A stretch of DNA of 19,172 nucleotides from DATLWR01 sp035576205 (GTDB lineage: Bacteria; Pseudomonadota; Zetaproteobacteria; Mariprofundales; Mariprofundaceae), in NCBI GenBank assembly GCA_035576205.1, contig DATLWR010000115.1:1-19172 (forward strand), written 5' to 3'. The number at the start of each line of letters is the position of its first letter. The first letter of the stretch is position 1. Under the pieces are notes generated by a model. The model worked only from the letters and a program-made list of their open reading frames with translations. It searched no databases and had not been told where the DNA came from. Made by a program: the position numbers and the translations under genes. Of this stretch, positions 1 through 7,923 are shown one piece after another.

Positions 1-1
1 C

Positions 2-310
2 ATCGGCTGTATCGGCCTGGAACCCTACCCGCCATGTGCCTTGCTCCGCTCGCTGGTCGTGCAACCCGCATTCCGGCGGCATGGTGTAGGCAACCGCCTG
101 CTTGCCGCAGCGGAGGATTTGGCCCGGCAACTGGATGTACGCGCGCTTTATCTGCTGACCACCGATGCCGCCGGCTTCTTCGCCGCGCACAGCTACCACA
201 CGCTTGGCCGGGAAACTGTACCGGCGCCGATTGCCAACACGGCCGAGTTCAGTCGCCTCTGCCCGACCAGTGCCCAGTGCATGGCCAAAGCGCTCGGCCG
301 GCCGGGGTAG
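2..310 (+). CDS. ArsN2-like GNAT acetyltransferase, C-terminal part (5' end outside window)
   Basis: The reading frame is open from the window edge to a TAG stop, giving about 102 residues that lack the N-terminus. A GNAT acetyl-CoA loop is visible as RRHGVGNRLL, after a strand LLRSLVV. The C-terminal half has LYLLTTDAAGFF followed by EFSRLCPTSAQCMAKAL. This cysteine-bearing tail with YLLT and FF is what I recall as the signature of ArsN2-type acetyltransferases from arsenic-resistance clusters, which relate to enzymes that N-acetylate organoarsenicals such as arsinothricin. The convergent gene 12 bases away is an ArsC-type arsenate reductase, which supports an arsenic role. The substrate is inferred; a general GNAT function remains possible. 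Any in-frame start inside the window, such as the TTG at 41, would cut the fold and is not used. Confidence 0.75.
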   Translation: MGCIGLEPYPPCALLRSLVVQPAFRRHGVGNRLLAAAEDLARQLDVRALYLLTTDAAGFFAAHSYHTLGRETVPAPIANTAEFSRLCPTSAQCMAKALGRPG

Positions 311-322
311 CGCTTACCCCCG

Positions 323-667
323 TCAGATCACTTCCAGCACATCCTCCGGCGGCCGGCCAAGGGCGACCTTGTCGCCGTTCACAACGATCGGTCGCTCGAT
401 CACCTTAGGATGTTTCACCATCAGCGCGATCATCTCCGCGCGGCTCAGGCTCTTGTCCTTGAAGTGTTCCTTGTATTCATCTTCGCCCTTGCGCAGCAGC
501 TCCTCCGGCTGCCTGCCGAGTGCAGTGAGGATGCGATCGAGTTCCGCCGCGCTGGGAGGAGTCTTGAGATATTCGATCACCACAGGCTGAATCCCCTCCT
601 GCTCCAGCAACGTCAGTGCCTGCCGGGATTTCGAGCAACGCGGATTGTGATAGATGATAACGGACAT
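323..667 (-). CDS. arsC: ArsC family (glutaredoxin-type) arsenate reductase
   Basis: This 114-residue protein has the usual length of the thioredoxin-fold ArsC family, which reduces arsenate to arsenite in the cytoplasm using glutathione and glutaredoxin. The N-terminus YHNPRCSKSRQAL carries the catalytic cysteine (Cys11) followed by the family's S-x-x pattern. The later stretch HPKVIERPIVV contains the cis-proline and a conserved arginine. The start is supported by an AGGAGG Shine-Dalgarno sequence (complement of 673-678) five bases upstream. That site overlaps the TAG stop of the upstream helicase gene, so the two are probably co-transcribed. The Spx/YffB-like branch of the same superfamily is the main alternative. 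The ArsN2-like neighbour favours the arsenic role. Confidence 0.85.
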   Translation of the reverse strand: MSVIIYHNPRCSKSRQALTLLEQEGIQPVVIEYLKTPPSAAELDRILTALGRQPEELLRKGEDEYKEHFKDKSLSRAEMIALMVKHPKVIERPIVVNGDKVALGRPPEDVLEVI

Positions 668-676
668 GCTTTCCTC

Positions 677-2794
677 CTAGATCAGCTGCAGGGCGGCATA
701 CTTGAGCATCAGCCGTTTCACGCCGGCGACACGAAACTGCACGGTGACGCGCATGGCATCGCCGTTGCCCTCCACCCCCAGCACCACCCCCTCTCCGAAG
801 GTAGGGTGGCGCACATTGCTGCCGATATTAAGCCCGCCTTGTGCCTCGGGTGCAGGCGCGGCGACTGCCGGTGGCGTCTCCCGCTGCAGCACATCCGGCT
901 CCAGCTTGGCGATGAAGCGGCTGGGCAGCGGGTACTGCATATCGCCGAACACTCTTCTAAGACGCGCAGAAGTCAGCAGCAGGCGGTTGCGGGCACGCGT
1001 GACGCCGACGTACAACAGCCGACGCTCCTCGGCGATGCCCGCCTCGCCCTCGTCCAGCGCCCGCTGGTGCGGCAGCAAACCTTCCTCGACGCCGGCCAGG
1101 ATCACCGTATCGAATTCGAGGCCCTTGGCACGGTGCAGGCTCATCAGCGCCACCGCCTCGGCATCGTCGTCATCGTCCTCTTCACCGCTCTGCAGCAGCG
1201 CAGCGCGATCCATAAACTCGATCGGGGTTACCCCTTCGGCCATCACCAGCTCGATGTAGCCCTGCAGGGTGCGCAGGTTCTCGATGCGGCTCTCCGCCTC
1301 CAGCTGCCCCATCGCCTGCAGGCTCTCGAGATAACCGCTCTGCTCCAGCAGCGGCCACAGACCACGATCCGGCTGCTGTTCGGCCTCCGGCCGCAGCCTC
1401 GCCAGCAGCACAGCCAGCGGCGCCAGCTTGCCGGCCGGGCCCCCAACATCACCCGTGACGAGCAGATCCAGCCAATCGGCAACGCGCAGCCCGGAACCCG
1501 CCAGTTGCCCGGCCACCTGCTCCAGCCCCTTGGCGCCGATGCCGCGCTTCGGCTTGTTGGCGATGCGCAAGAGATGCATGCCGTCGGCGCATTTGTTCAG
1601 CAGCGCCCAGAAGGCAAGCGCATCTTTCACCTCCAGACGTTCGAAGAAGCCGACGCCGCCGATAACGCGATAACGGATGTTCTCCTCTCTGAGCACCTGC
1701 TCGATGGGCAGCGACTGGCGGTTGGAGCGGTAGAGCACGGCGATCTCGGAGAGCGGCACCCCCTTCGCCCGGCGCTGCCGGATCAGCCCGGCAATCCGCC
1801 GGGCCTCATCGTATTCGTCGTTGCAAACCTGCCACTCCGGCGTGTCGCCCTCCTCGCGTGTGGCGACCAGCTGCTTGTCGTGGCGATCCGGGTTTTCGTG
1901 GATGATGGCGTTGGCGAGCTTCAGGATCGCCGCACTGGAACGGTAATTCTCCTGCAGGCGATGGATGCCGGCGCCATGCCAGAGCAGCTCGAAATCGAGG
2001 ATGTGGCGCACGTCGGCGCCGCGCCAGCCGTAGATGCTCTGGTCGTCGTCTCCCACCACGGTAAGGTTGCGGTGGTCGGCGCACAGCAGCGTCAGCCACT
2101 CGTGCTGCACCGGGTTGGTGTCCTGATACTCGTCGACCAGCACGTGGTCGAAGCGGCTCTTCATCGCCGCCGCCACATCCGGGTGATCCCGGAGCAACGT
2201 TACGCAATTGAGAATCAGGTCGGAGAAGTCCATGCGCTCCAAACGCCGGAGCTCCGCCTGGTATTCACGATACAGTTCGCGCAGGTCGATGCCGCTCCAC
2301 ATCTGCTCGGGTGCCGCCTCGGCGGTAATGCCGGCATGCTTACAGTGCTCGATCCAGCCGGCGAGGAAGGAGGGATGCAACCTTTCCGCCGCAATGTTGC
2401 GGTTCTTCAGGATGCGCTTGACCAGCGATTTCTGGTCGTCGGCGTCGATCACCTGGAAGCTGCGCGGGAAACCGAGCGCCTCGGCATAACGGCGCAGGAA
2501 ACGCAGCGAGATCGAATGGAAGGTTCCGGAGACCACGCCACCGCCGTCGTCGCCGATCAGCATGCTAAGCCTGCTCTTCAACTCGGCCGCCGCCTTGTTG
2601 GTAAAGGTCACGGCCAGAATGCGATGCGGGGCGACGCCTCGCTCGGCGATCAGGTGGCCGATACGATGGACGATGGTGCGGGTCTTGCCGGAACCGGCGC
2701 CGGCGAGAATCAGCTGCGGTCCGCCAGCCGCCTCGACGGCCTGTTGCTGGGCGGCGTTCAGCTCAGCCACGCGTTTCGCCAGCCCCCTCGCCAT
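677..2794 (-). CDS. UvrD/PcrA/Rep-type superfamily 1A DNA helicase
   Basis: This 705-residue protein is a complete SF1A 3'-5' DNA helicase, of a family acting in nucleotide excision repair, mismatch repair and replication restart. All helicase motifs are visible: Walker A GAGSGKT (32-38), motif Ia TFTNKAAAE (63-71), motif II DEYQDT (221-226), motif III GDDDQSIYGWRGA (248-260), motif IV ENYRSS (282-287), motif V MSLHRAKGLEFD (551-562) and motif VI RRLLYVGVTRAR (591-602). The last about 50 residues (SNVRHPTFGEGVVLGV) match the Tudor-like C-terminal domain of UvrD/PcrA, which in relatives contacts RNA polymerase. An acidic run lies at 538-545. The ATG lies inside the end of the ClC gene (32-base overlap) with no clear Shine-Dalgarno sequence; a GTG at codon 9 (2770) is an alternative start. 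Whether it is the UvrD or Rep orthologue cannot be settled here. Confidence 0.93.
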   Translation of the reverse strand: MARGLAKRVAELNAAQQQAVEAAGGPQLILAGAGSGKTRTIVHRIGHLIAERGVAPHRILAVTFTNKAAAELKSRLSMLIGDDGGGVVSGTFHSISLRFLRRYAEALGFPRSFQVIDADDQKSLVKRILKNRNIAAERLHPSFLAGWIEHCKHAGITAEAAPEQMWSGIDLRELYREYQAELRRLERMDFSDLILNCVTLLRDHPDVAAAMKSRFDHVLVDEYQDTNPVQHEWLTLLCADHRNLTVVGDDDQSIYGWRGADVRHILDFELLWHGAGIHRLQENYRSSAAILKLANAIIHENPDRHDKQLVATREEGDTPEWQVCNDEYDEARRIAGLIRQRRAKGVPLSEIAVLYRSNRQSLPIEQVLREENIRYRVIGGVGFFERLEVKDALAFWALLNKCADGMHLLRIANKPKRGIGAKGLEQVAGQLAGSGLRVADWLDLLVTGDVGGPAGKLAPLAVLLARLRPEAEQQPDRGLWPLLEQSGYLESLQAMGQLEAESRIENLRTLQGYIELVMAEGVTPIEFMDRAALLQSGEEDDDDDAEAVALMSLHRAKGLEFDTVILAGVEEGLLPHQRALDEGEAGIAEERRLLYVGVTRARNRLLLTSARLRRVFGDMQYPLPSRFIAKLEPDVLQRETPPAVAAPAPEAQGGLNIGSNVRHPTFGEGVVLGVEGNGDAMRVTVQFRVAGVKRLMLKYAALQLI

Positions 2795-4568
2795 GCTTGA
2801 CGATCAGCGTGTGGTAGGTGGAAAACACCGCATTGCGCGCCAGCACGCCAAGTACTCGGCGTGGCTCCTTGGCCGACACGACGGGCATCTGCTCGAAACT
2901 CTCCTTGTCGAAGACGCGGATCGCCTCCAGCAGGCTGCCGTTCTCCGAGATCACCCGCACGTTGCGGTTCATCATTTCGGCAGCGGTCACAAGATGGTCG
3001 AGCGTCGGATCGAGCAGCCACTGCTGCAGGTCGGCAAAGGTGACGAGGCCGACCATCAGTCCGTCAGCATCGACGACCTGCACGACACCCTTGCCGGTGG
3101 AGATGAATTCGCGCTTCACCTCATCGAGTTTCGCCAACTCCGCCACACTGGGGATCGAGCGCCAGGGAATCTGGCTCACCTTCACCGCCCGCATCCACGA
3201 CTGTTCCCGGCCCCAACCCGTTTCGATACCCCGCTCCTCCAGCACCTCGGTAAAGACCGACTCGCGGCCGAATACGCGCTTGATCATGGCGGCCACGCTG
3301 CAGGCCACCATCAGCGGCAGCATGATGTGGAAGTCGGCGGTCATTTCGAAAATCATCAGCATCGTGGTGATCGGCGCCTGCAGCGCTGCGGCAGTCATCG
3401 CACCGCAGGCCACCAGCGCATAGGCACCGTAGCTCTCCGTGTAGGCCGGAAACCAGACGTGTACCACGCCGCCGCACAGTGCCCCGATCGTCGCGCCGAG
3501 AAACAGCGTCGGACCGAGCTGGCCGCCGGGCATGCCGGCCGCGGCGGAAATGACCGTGGCGACCAGTTTGCCGGCCAGTATCAGCAGCAAGAAGCCGGCG
3601 ATCGGCAGCATGGTGCCGAGCACCTGCGGGTCGACTCGTTCCAGCATCATGGATTCGACCGTGCCGTAGCCGATCGACATCACCTGCGGCAATACCAGTC
3701 CCATCACACCGACCATGAGGCCTGCCACGGCCGGCCGGTATATCCGGTTCGGGATCGTCGTATCAAACCAGCGCCTCACCGGTGCCATCGACTTGATCTG
3801 CACAGTTGCGACCAGACCGCAGATGATGCCTATCACCAGGTAGGCGAGGATTTCCCAGCCGCTAATCAGCTGAAATTCGGGAATCGTGAATGCCGGGAAA
3901 TTGCCGAGCTCGGAACGGGTGATGACAGTAGCGATCACCGAGGAGATCACGATCGGGCTGAAGGTCGCAATGGTGTAGTCGGCCAGGATCACTTCCAGCG
4001 CGAACAGCACGCCGGCGATCGGTGTGTTGAACGATGCGGCGATACCGGCAGCCACGCCGCAACCGATCAGGGTGCGGATCTGCTGTTCGGTCAGTCCCAG
4101 CCGGTCGCCGATTTCCGAAGCGATCACCGCACCCAACGCCACCGTCGGGCCTTCACGGCCGAGACTGGCACCACCACCGATGGCGATGGCCGTGCCGACC
4201 GATTCGGTTGCCATCAGTTTCCTGTTGATGCGACCCTTCTGCTGCACCAGATCGGCCAGCACGCCGGCAATATCGCGTACTTCGCCGGCCGGCAGGATGC
4301 GGGCCAGGAACCAGCCAACGAGCAGGCCGGAGACCGTCGGCGCAACGATATAGACATACCAGGGCAGCGACTGCATGGCGGCATCCCAGGTGCGGTCGCC
4401 GGTCCACAACAGGCTCACCCATTCGATACCCGAACGAAGCAGCAGCGCCGCGTAACCGGCCAGGACACCGACCAGTACGGCAAGCAATACAAGATACAGC
4501 GCATCCTGGCCATGCAGCCAGCCTTGCACCTTCACCTGCCACTTGCGCAATCGCTCCCAGAGCGCCAT
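2763..4568 (-). CDS. ClC-family chloride channel/transporter with C-terminal CBS pair
   Basis: This 601-residue inner-membrane protein has a ClC core (about residues 20-440) and a cytoplasmic pair of CBS domains (about 465-585). The gating-glutamate motif is intact: GGGASLGREGPTVALG places Glu139 where E. coli ClC-ec1 has Glu148. FNTPIAGVLFALEV (180-193) matches the second conserved helix. Other pathway positions differ by eye alignment. The Ser107 segment (GSGIP) reads AGEVR (94-98), the proton glutamate Glu203 aligns with Val193, and the Tyr445 position aligns with Phe439. Val at the proton-glutamate site is seen in ClC channels, so passive anion conduction is possible, but this is inference. 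The gene is divergent from the AEC transporter across 81 bases and overlaps the downstream helicase gene by 32 bases. CBS domains often bind adenine nucleotides, suggesting energy-state control. Confidence 0.92.
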   Translation of the reverse strand: MALWERLRKWQVKVQGWLHGQDALYLVLLAVLVGVLAGYAALLLRSGIEWVSLLWTGDRTWDAAMQSLPWYVYIVAPTVSGLLVGWFLARILPAGEVRDIAGVLADLVQQKGRINRKLMATESVGTAIAIGGGASLGREGPTVALGAVIASEIGDRLGLTEQQIRTLIGCGVAAGIAASFNTPIAGVLFALEVILADYTIATFSPIVISSVIATVITRSELGNFPAFTIPEFQLISGWEILAYLVIGIICGLVATVQIKSMAPVRRWFDTTIPNRIYRPAVAGLMVGVMGLVLPQVMSIGYGTVESMMLERVDPQVLGTMLPIAGFLLLILAGKLVATVISAAAGMPGGQLGPTLFLGATIGALCGGVVHVWFPAYTESYGAYALVACGAMTAAALQAPITTMLMIFEMTADFHIMLPLMVACSVAAMIKRVFGRESVFTEVLEERGIETGWGREQSWMRAVKVSQIPWRSIPSVAELAKLDEVKREFISTGKGVVQVVDADGLMVGLVTFADLQQWLLDPTLDHLVTAAEMMNRNVRVISENGSLLEAIRVFDKESFEQMPVVSAKEPRRVLGVLARNAVFSTYHTLIVKHGEGAGETRG

Positions 4569-4602
4569 CGATGCCCCCGCTGTCGAATTGCCGCCACCCT
4601 AA

Positions 4603-4614
4603 CGAATGCATTCG
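4603..4614. promoter_or_regulatory. Perfect 12-base palindrome in the ClC/AEC divergent intergenic region
   Basis: CGAATGCATTCG is a perfect inverted repeat in the 81-base gap between the divergent ClC gene (start 4568) and the AEC transporter gene (start 4650). Its position suits an operator for a dimeric regulator acting on either promoter. I see no confident sigma-70 promoter beside it and no regulator gene nearby, so its role is inferred from symmetry and location only. Confidence 0.3.
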
Positions 4615-4649
4615 ATATCCGGTAGTTCGTAACTTCTGATGCGGCTAGC

Positions 4650-5597
4650 ATGCACGCCGTGCTCAGCATTCTCCTCGGCATGGCCGCCATCATCCTCGCC
4701 GGAGTCGTCTGGCGACTGCTGCTTGGCGGCAAGGACGCGGATGTTATCCGCAGTCATCTGGCGCAGGCGGTCTACCAGATTTTCCTGCCGGCGCTGGTGG
4801 TCCATGTGCTCTGGCAGACCCCGATCGACCTCAACAGCATCCGTATCCCGGTCGTTGCGGCCTTAAGCGTCCTGCTGTCACTACTGACCGCATTGCTGAT
4901 CTATGGCAACGGCTGGCTGGTGTCCGCCTTTATGGGGGAAGCGAGTGCAAAGCGTGCAATCGGTGCGCTGCTCCTGGCCTCGGCCTTTGGCAATTTCACC
5001 TATCTGGGCTTGCCCGTACTCACGCAAACCTTCGGCCCGTGGTCGCAAATGGTCGCCATTCATTTCGACCTGCTGGCCAGTACGCCACTGCTGTTCACGG
5101 TCGGCATCATGGTGGCCCGCCACTACGGCAGCGCCGGCCGCAAAGAACATCCCTTCGTCGGCCTGTTGCGCGTGCCGCCGGTTTGGGCTGCTGTTGCCGG
5201 CCTGATGCTGAGCGCCAGCCATGTCCCTATGCCCGCCTGGCTGGATGAATCGCTTGCCACGCTTGGCTCGGCTGTCGTGCCGCTGATGCTACTGTCGGTC
5301 GGCATGGCACTGCGCTGGCAGACCGGCTGGGCAGGCCGGCTGCCGGTGCTGTTGCCGGTGCTGGCGATTCAGCTGCTCATCATGCCACTGATCGCCTGGG
5401 CCGCCTGCCTGGGAGTCGGCATGCCGGATCGCATGCTCGGCCCCGCCATCATCGAAGCGGCGATGCCTAGCATGGTGCTGGGGCTGGTGATCTGCGATCG
5501 CTTCAAGCTCGATGCCTCGCTGTATGCCGAAGCCGTAACGGTCTCCACCGCCCTGTCGCTGTTAACGCTGCCGCTCTGGATGGGGGTGGTGAGATAG
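4650..5597 (+). CDS. AEC (auxin efflux carrier) family transporter
   Basis: This 315-residue, highly hydrophobic protein resembles the bacterial AEC/Mem_trans family, with about ten membrane segments in two halves separated by a short hydrophilic stretch near residues 155-170. The family pattern is seen in ASAFGNFTYLGLPV (about 110-123), with Asn and Gly in a broken helix, and in the second-half segment GPAIIEAAMPSMVLGLVI. Bacterial relatives include malate and other carboxylate carriers and many of unknown substrate; none can be assigned here. The ATG at 4650 has no recognisable Shine-Dalgarno sequence and a weak upstream region. It diverges from the ClC gene and is followed 61 bases later by the Yip1-type gene. 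Confidence 0.85.
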   Translation: MHAVLSILLGMAAIILAGVVWRLLLGGKDADVIRSHLAQAVYQIFLPALVVHVLWQTPIDLNSIRIPVVAALSVLLSLLTALLIYGNGWLVSAFMGEASAKRAIGALLLASAFGNFTYLGLPVLTQTFGPWSQMVAIHFDLLASTPLLFTVGIMVARHYGSAGRKEHPFVGLLRVPPVWAAVAGLMLSASHVPMPAWLDESLATLGSAVVPLMLLSVGMALRWQTGWAGRLPVLLPVLAIQLLIMPLIAWAACLGVGMPDRMLGPAIIEAAMPSMVLGLVICDRFKLDASLYAEAVTVSTALSLLTLPLWMGVVR

Positions 5598-5658
5598 CAC
5601 TTGCATACCTGCCGGGTGCACCCAATGATGCTGTCTGCTCAAATTCCGGAGGCATGAC

Positions 5659-6210
5659 ATGATCTATTTCAACATCAACCGCATGACCGAAACGCTCATC
5701 CCGGCATGCAAGGCCGTGATTATGGAACCGCGCGCCACCTTCGAGCAGATGCCGAAAACCGGCTTCTACAGGGATGGCTTCGGACTTCTTTCCCTGATCA
5801 TTCTTGCCGCTGCGGCGATCAGCGTTCCCTTTATCGGTTTCGTTCTGATCTTCCTGCTGCCGTTCATCTGGGGCACGCTGCTGATCTGCTACCGTCTCTG
5901 GGCCTCCTATCTCAGCTGGGCCGTGCGTACATTCGGCCAGCAGAAACTGAACCCCATCAATGCCTTCCAGTTGTCGGCCTACGCCGCCGTTCCCATGGTG
6001 CTCGGTTTCGTGCCGGTGCTCGGTATTGTCGCCAGCCTGTGGAATCTCTACCTGCTTTGGCTCGCCCTGGTAGCGAATGTGAAGGTCAAGGAATCCACCG
6101 CTCTTGTCATCATCGCCGTGCCGACACTGGTGCTGACCGTATCGCTGGTATTGTTCGCGGATCTTCTGCTGAAGCTACTGCCCCAGCTGGGCAGCATGCT
6201 GAATCCCTAG
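5659..6210 (+). CDS. Yip1-domain integral membrane protein
   Basis: This 183-residue protein has a short cytoplasmic N-terminus (KAVIMEPRATFEQMP, typical of bacterial YIP1-domain proteins, where a site for substrate entry is often written as a P-x-x-x-F/W pattern) followed by about five hydrophobic segments. Residues about 87-112 include the polar stretch AVRTFGQQKLNPINAFQLSA before AYAAVPMVLGFVPVLG, as usual in the family. Molecular function is unknown for bacterial members. The ATG at 5659 is set by GGAGG at 5648-5652, six bases upstream. It may be co-transcribed with the AEC gene, and it converges on the YqaA gene. Confidence 0.8.
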   Translation: MIYFNINRMTETLIPACKAVIMEPRATFEQMPKTGFYRDGFGLLSLIILAAAAISVPFIGFVLIFLLPFIWGTLLICYRLWASYLSWAVRTFGQQKLNPINAFQLSAYAAVPMVLGFVPVLGIVASLWNLYLLWLALVANVKVKESTALVIIAVPTLVLTVSLVLFADLLLKLLPQLGSMLNP

Positions 6211-6278
6211 GGCCGCGAAACTCCTCCCTGCTTCAACAGGCCGGCAGGCTGCCGAAGCAATACGTGGCTCTGCCAGCC

Positions 6279-6689
6279 TTACAAGAATGCCCAAGCCAGG
6301 ACGGTATAGCGGGCCAGCTTGCCTGCCGTAACCAGCACCAGAAACAGCAGCAGATGGCTTCGCAGCAGCCCTGCCACCAGACAAAGCGGATCACCCACAA
6401 TAGGCAGCCAGGCGAATAGCAGAGCCGGCTGTCCATAGCGGCCGAACCACTGTTCGGCGCGTTCGATATCTTTCGGCGACATCCGCAGCCAGCGGCGATG
6501 CACCGCCTCGTTTCCCAGCCTCCCCATACCATAGGTGATCAGGCTTCCGAGCACATTGCCTGCCGTAGCGACCAGAACCAGCGACACGGCATTGCCGCCT
6601 TCGTGCAATCGATAGAGCAGCAACGCCTCGGATCCCCCGGGAAAAAGCGTGGCCGAAATCAGGGCTGAAATGAATAGGCTCCAATCCAT
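6279..6689 (-). CDS. yqaA: YqaA family (VTT/DedA-like) membrane protein
   Basis: This 136-residue membrane protein matches the YqaA branch of the VTT (SNARE-associated/DedA-like) superfamily. It has the N-terminal SATLFPGGSEALLL, then VATAGNVLGSLITYGMGRLG, and a C-terminal half with ALLFAWLPIVGDPLCLVAGLLR. These small re-entrant-loop proteins are thought to relate to the DedA lipid-scrambling or transport family; the precise substrate is unknown. The length is normal for the family. The start codons of this gene and the divergent ogt gene are only 18 bases apart, so their promoters must overlap. A weak GAGAG is the only possible ribosome binding site. Confidence 0.85.
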   Translation of the reverse strand: MDWSLFISALISATLFPGGSEALLLYRLHEGGNAVSLVLVATAGNVLGSLITYGMGRLGNEAVHRRWLRMSPKDIERAEQWFGRYGQPALLFAWLPIVGDPLCLVAGLLRSHLLLFLVLVTAGKLARYTVLAWAFL

Positions 6690-6693
6690 GCGC

Positions 6694-6699
6694 TATACT
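6694..6699 (+). promoter_or_regulatory. Possible -10 element for ogt (leaderless start)
   Basis: TATACT is a good sigma-70 -10 hexamer ending eight bases before the ogt ATG at 6708. Initiation at the usual distance would begin the RNA at about 6706-6708, at or next to the start codon, and no Shine-Dalgarno sequence is present. A -35 at 6671-6676 (TGAATA) would be weak. This would be a leaderless mRNA. Confidence 0.4.
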
Positions 6700-6707
6700 C
6701 TCGGATA

Positions 6708-7178
6708 ATGACCGCACGCTTGCACGCCCCAACCACCGTATTCAGCTACCGCTCACCGCTCGGCACGCTGGGGCTCGAGCTAGCGGGCAGTTCCTGCGTT
6801 CGTCTGCTGCTGGAAGAGACTCATGCACCATTGTGTTCGCCGAACCATCCGGTGGCCATCTGGTTGCGCGGCTACTTCGCCGGCCAGAACCTTCCCCTCC
6901 CCGAGCTGGATGCGCCCCGCTCGGAATTTCAGGCCAGGCTGCGCAAGGCGCTGCTTGCGATTCCGCGGGGCCGCGTGATCACCTACGCCGAGCTTGCCCG
7001 GCAACTCGCATCGTCGCCGCGTGCTGTCGGTCAGGCCCTCGGTGCCAACCCGTTGCCAATCCTTATTCCCTGCCACCGGGTGATCGGTGCGCACGGGCTT
7101 GGTGGATTTTCAGCCGGCACGGAGTGGAAATCCAAACTTCTGAACTTCGAGAAAGCTATTCTGCCGAAAAATCCCTGA
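6708..7178 (+). CDS. ogt: Methylated-DNA-[protein]-cysteine S-methyltransferase (Ogt/MGMT)
   Basis: This 156-residue suicide repair protein transfers alkyl groups from O6-alkylguanine and O4-alkylthymine in DNA to its own cysteine. The active-site motif PCHRVIG places the acceptor at Cys122. The helix-turn-helix part holds the arginine finger in RAVGQALGANP (105-115), and the C-terminal GLGGFSAGTEWKSKLLNFE is the usual ending. It has an Ogt-type length with no Ada AraC-like or metal domain. It diverges from yqaA. Its 3' end overlaps the convergent SIMPL gene by 23 bases, so read-through would make antisense RNA. Expression may come from the -10 at 6694, with little or no leader. Confidence 0.93.
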   Translation: MTARLHAPTTVFSYRSPLGTLGLELAGSSCVRLLLEETHAPLCSPNHPVAIWLRGYFAGQNLPLPELDAPRSEFQARLRKALLAIPRGRVITYAELARQLASSPRAVGQALGANPLPILIPCHRVIGAHGLGGFSAGTEWKSKLLNFEKAILPKNP

Positions 7179-7866
7179 ACGGGGTTTCGATACTGCCCGA
7201 CACCGATATCTCGATCCGGCTTTCACCCGCAGTCAGGGCGGGGGCGGAAGATATCGACTTCGCAACATAGCTCTCCCGCATCTGCATCGGCCTGACGTCC
7301 CCACTCGCACTGGTATTCATGTCGATAATGCGGAATGTCTTGGCGGCAAGCGCGGATGCAATGCGCGCGGCCTTGGCACGAAAATCATGAATGGCCTGGT
7401 CACGCAAGCGCCCTTCCACTTCCTTTCGATGCGCATCGCTGACCTGGAACTGCAAACCGTCCAGTTTGGCCCCATCGGTCTCGATATCGGCCAGCCAGCC
7501 AGCTACGGCATCGATATCCTGGGTTTCGATGCTTCCACTCTGTGTCATTTCCCACTGTTTGGTGCTGAACAGGCCGGAATCCCAGACCGGTGAAAGCGTG
7601 CGGTTGGTGGTCGTGTGTTTGACCTTTTCCTTTTTCAGCCGCTCTGCCACCTTCGCCGCAATCTCGTTGACTTGACGCTGCAGCTGCCGTGCATTCGCCC
7701 CTTTGGCCTCGATTCGATAAGAGACCACGATTTCATCGTTGGGAACGGCTTCGGAAGCCGTAGCCGACAAGGTGATTCTCGTCCCTTCCACGCCCTTTTC
7801 GGCGGCATGGGCCGGCACAACGGCGCAAATGAGCATGCAGAGCAGGTAAGGCAAGGATCGTCGCAT
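7156..7866 (-). CDS. SIMPL-domain periplasmic protein
   Basis: This 236-residue protein begins with a signal peptide (MRRSLPYLLC then a hydrophobic core to AHA, cleavage after about residue 21). The body resembles the SIMPL (DUF541) family: an early TRITLSATASEAVPNDEIVVSY segment, a central long helix, and a C-terminal repeat of the same strand pattern ending IEISVSGSIETP. Family members are periplasmic or outer-membrane proteins of poorly known role, linked in some bacteria to oxidative stress or envelope integrity. The frame stays open upstream across trmFO, but the ATG at 7866 is chosen because the signal peptide begins there; no strong Shine-Dalgarno sequence is seen. It diverges from trmFO across 57 bases. 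Confidence 0.82.
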   Translation of the reverse strand: MRRSLPYLLCMLICAVVPAHAAEKGVEGTRITLSATASEAVPNDEIVVSYRIEAKGANARQLQRQVNEIAAKVAERLKKEKVKHTTTNRTLSPVWDSGLFSTKQWEMTQSGSIETQDIDAVAGWLADIETDGAKLDGLQFQVSDAHRKEVEGRLRDQAIHDFRAKAARIASALAAKTFRIIDMNTSASGDVRPMQMRESYVAKSISSAPALTAGESRIEISVSGSIETPFRDFSAE

Positions 7867-7923
7867 ATTCAAATGTGTAGAACCGGACTTGCCTAGCGTC
7901 AAGGCCATGGCCAGCTTCTGGGC

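Noticed and set aside
410..2800. Long plus-strand open frame (796 codons)
   Set aside because: It lies antisense to the helicase gene, whose motifs are complete; the translation is His/Gln/Leu-rich with no domain pattern, as expected for a GC-rich shadow frame.
2562..4625. Long plus-strand open frame (687 codons)
   Set aside because: It is antisense to the well-supported ClC gene, with a His/Asp/Gln-rich translation lacking membrane or domain features.
6211..6278. Terminator between the convergent Yip1 and yqaA genes
   Set aside because: Short GC-rich inverted segments exist (for example GGCAGGCTGCC), but loops are too small and no T-run follows on either strand.
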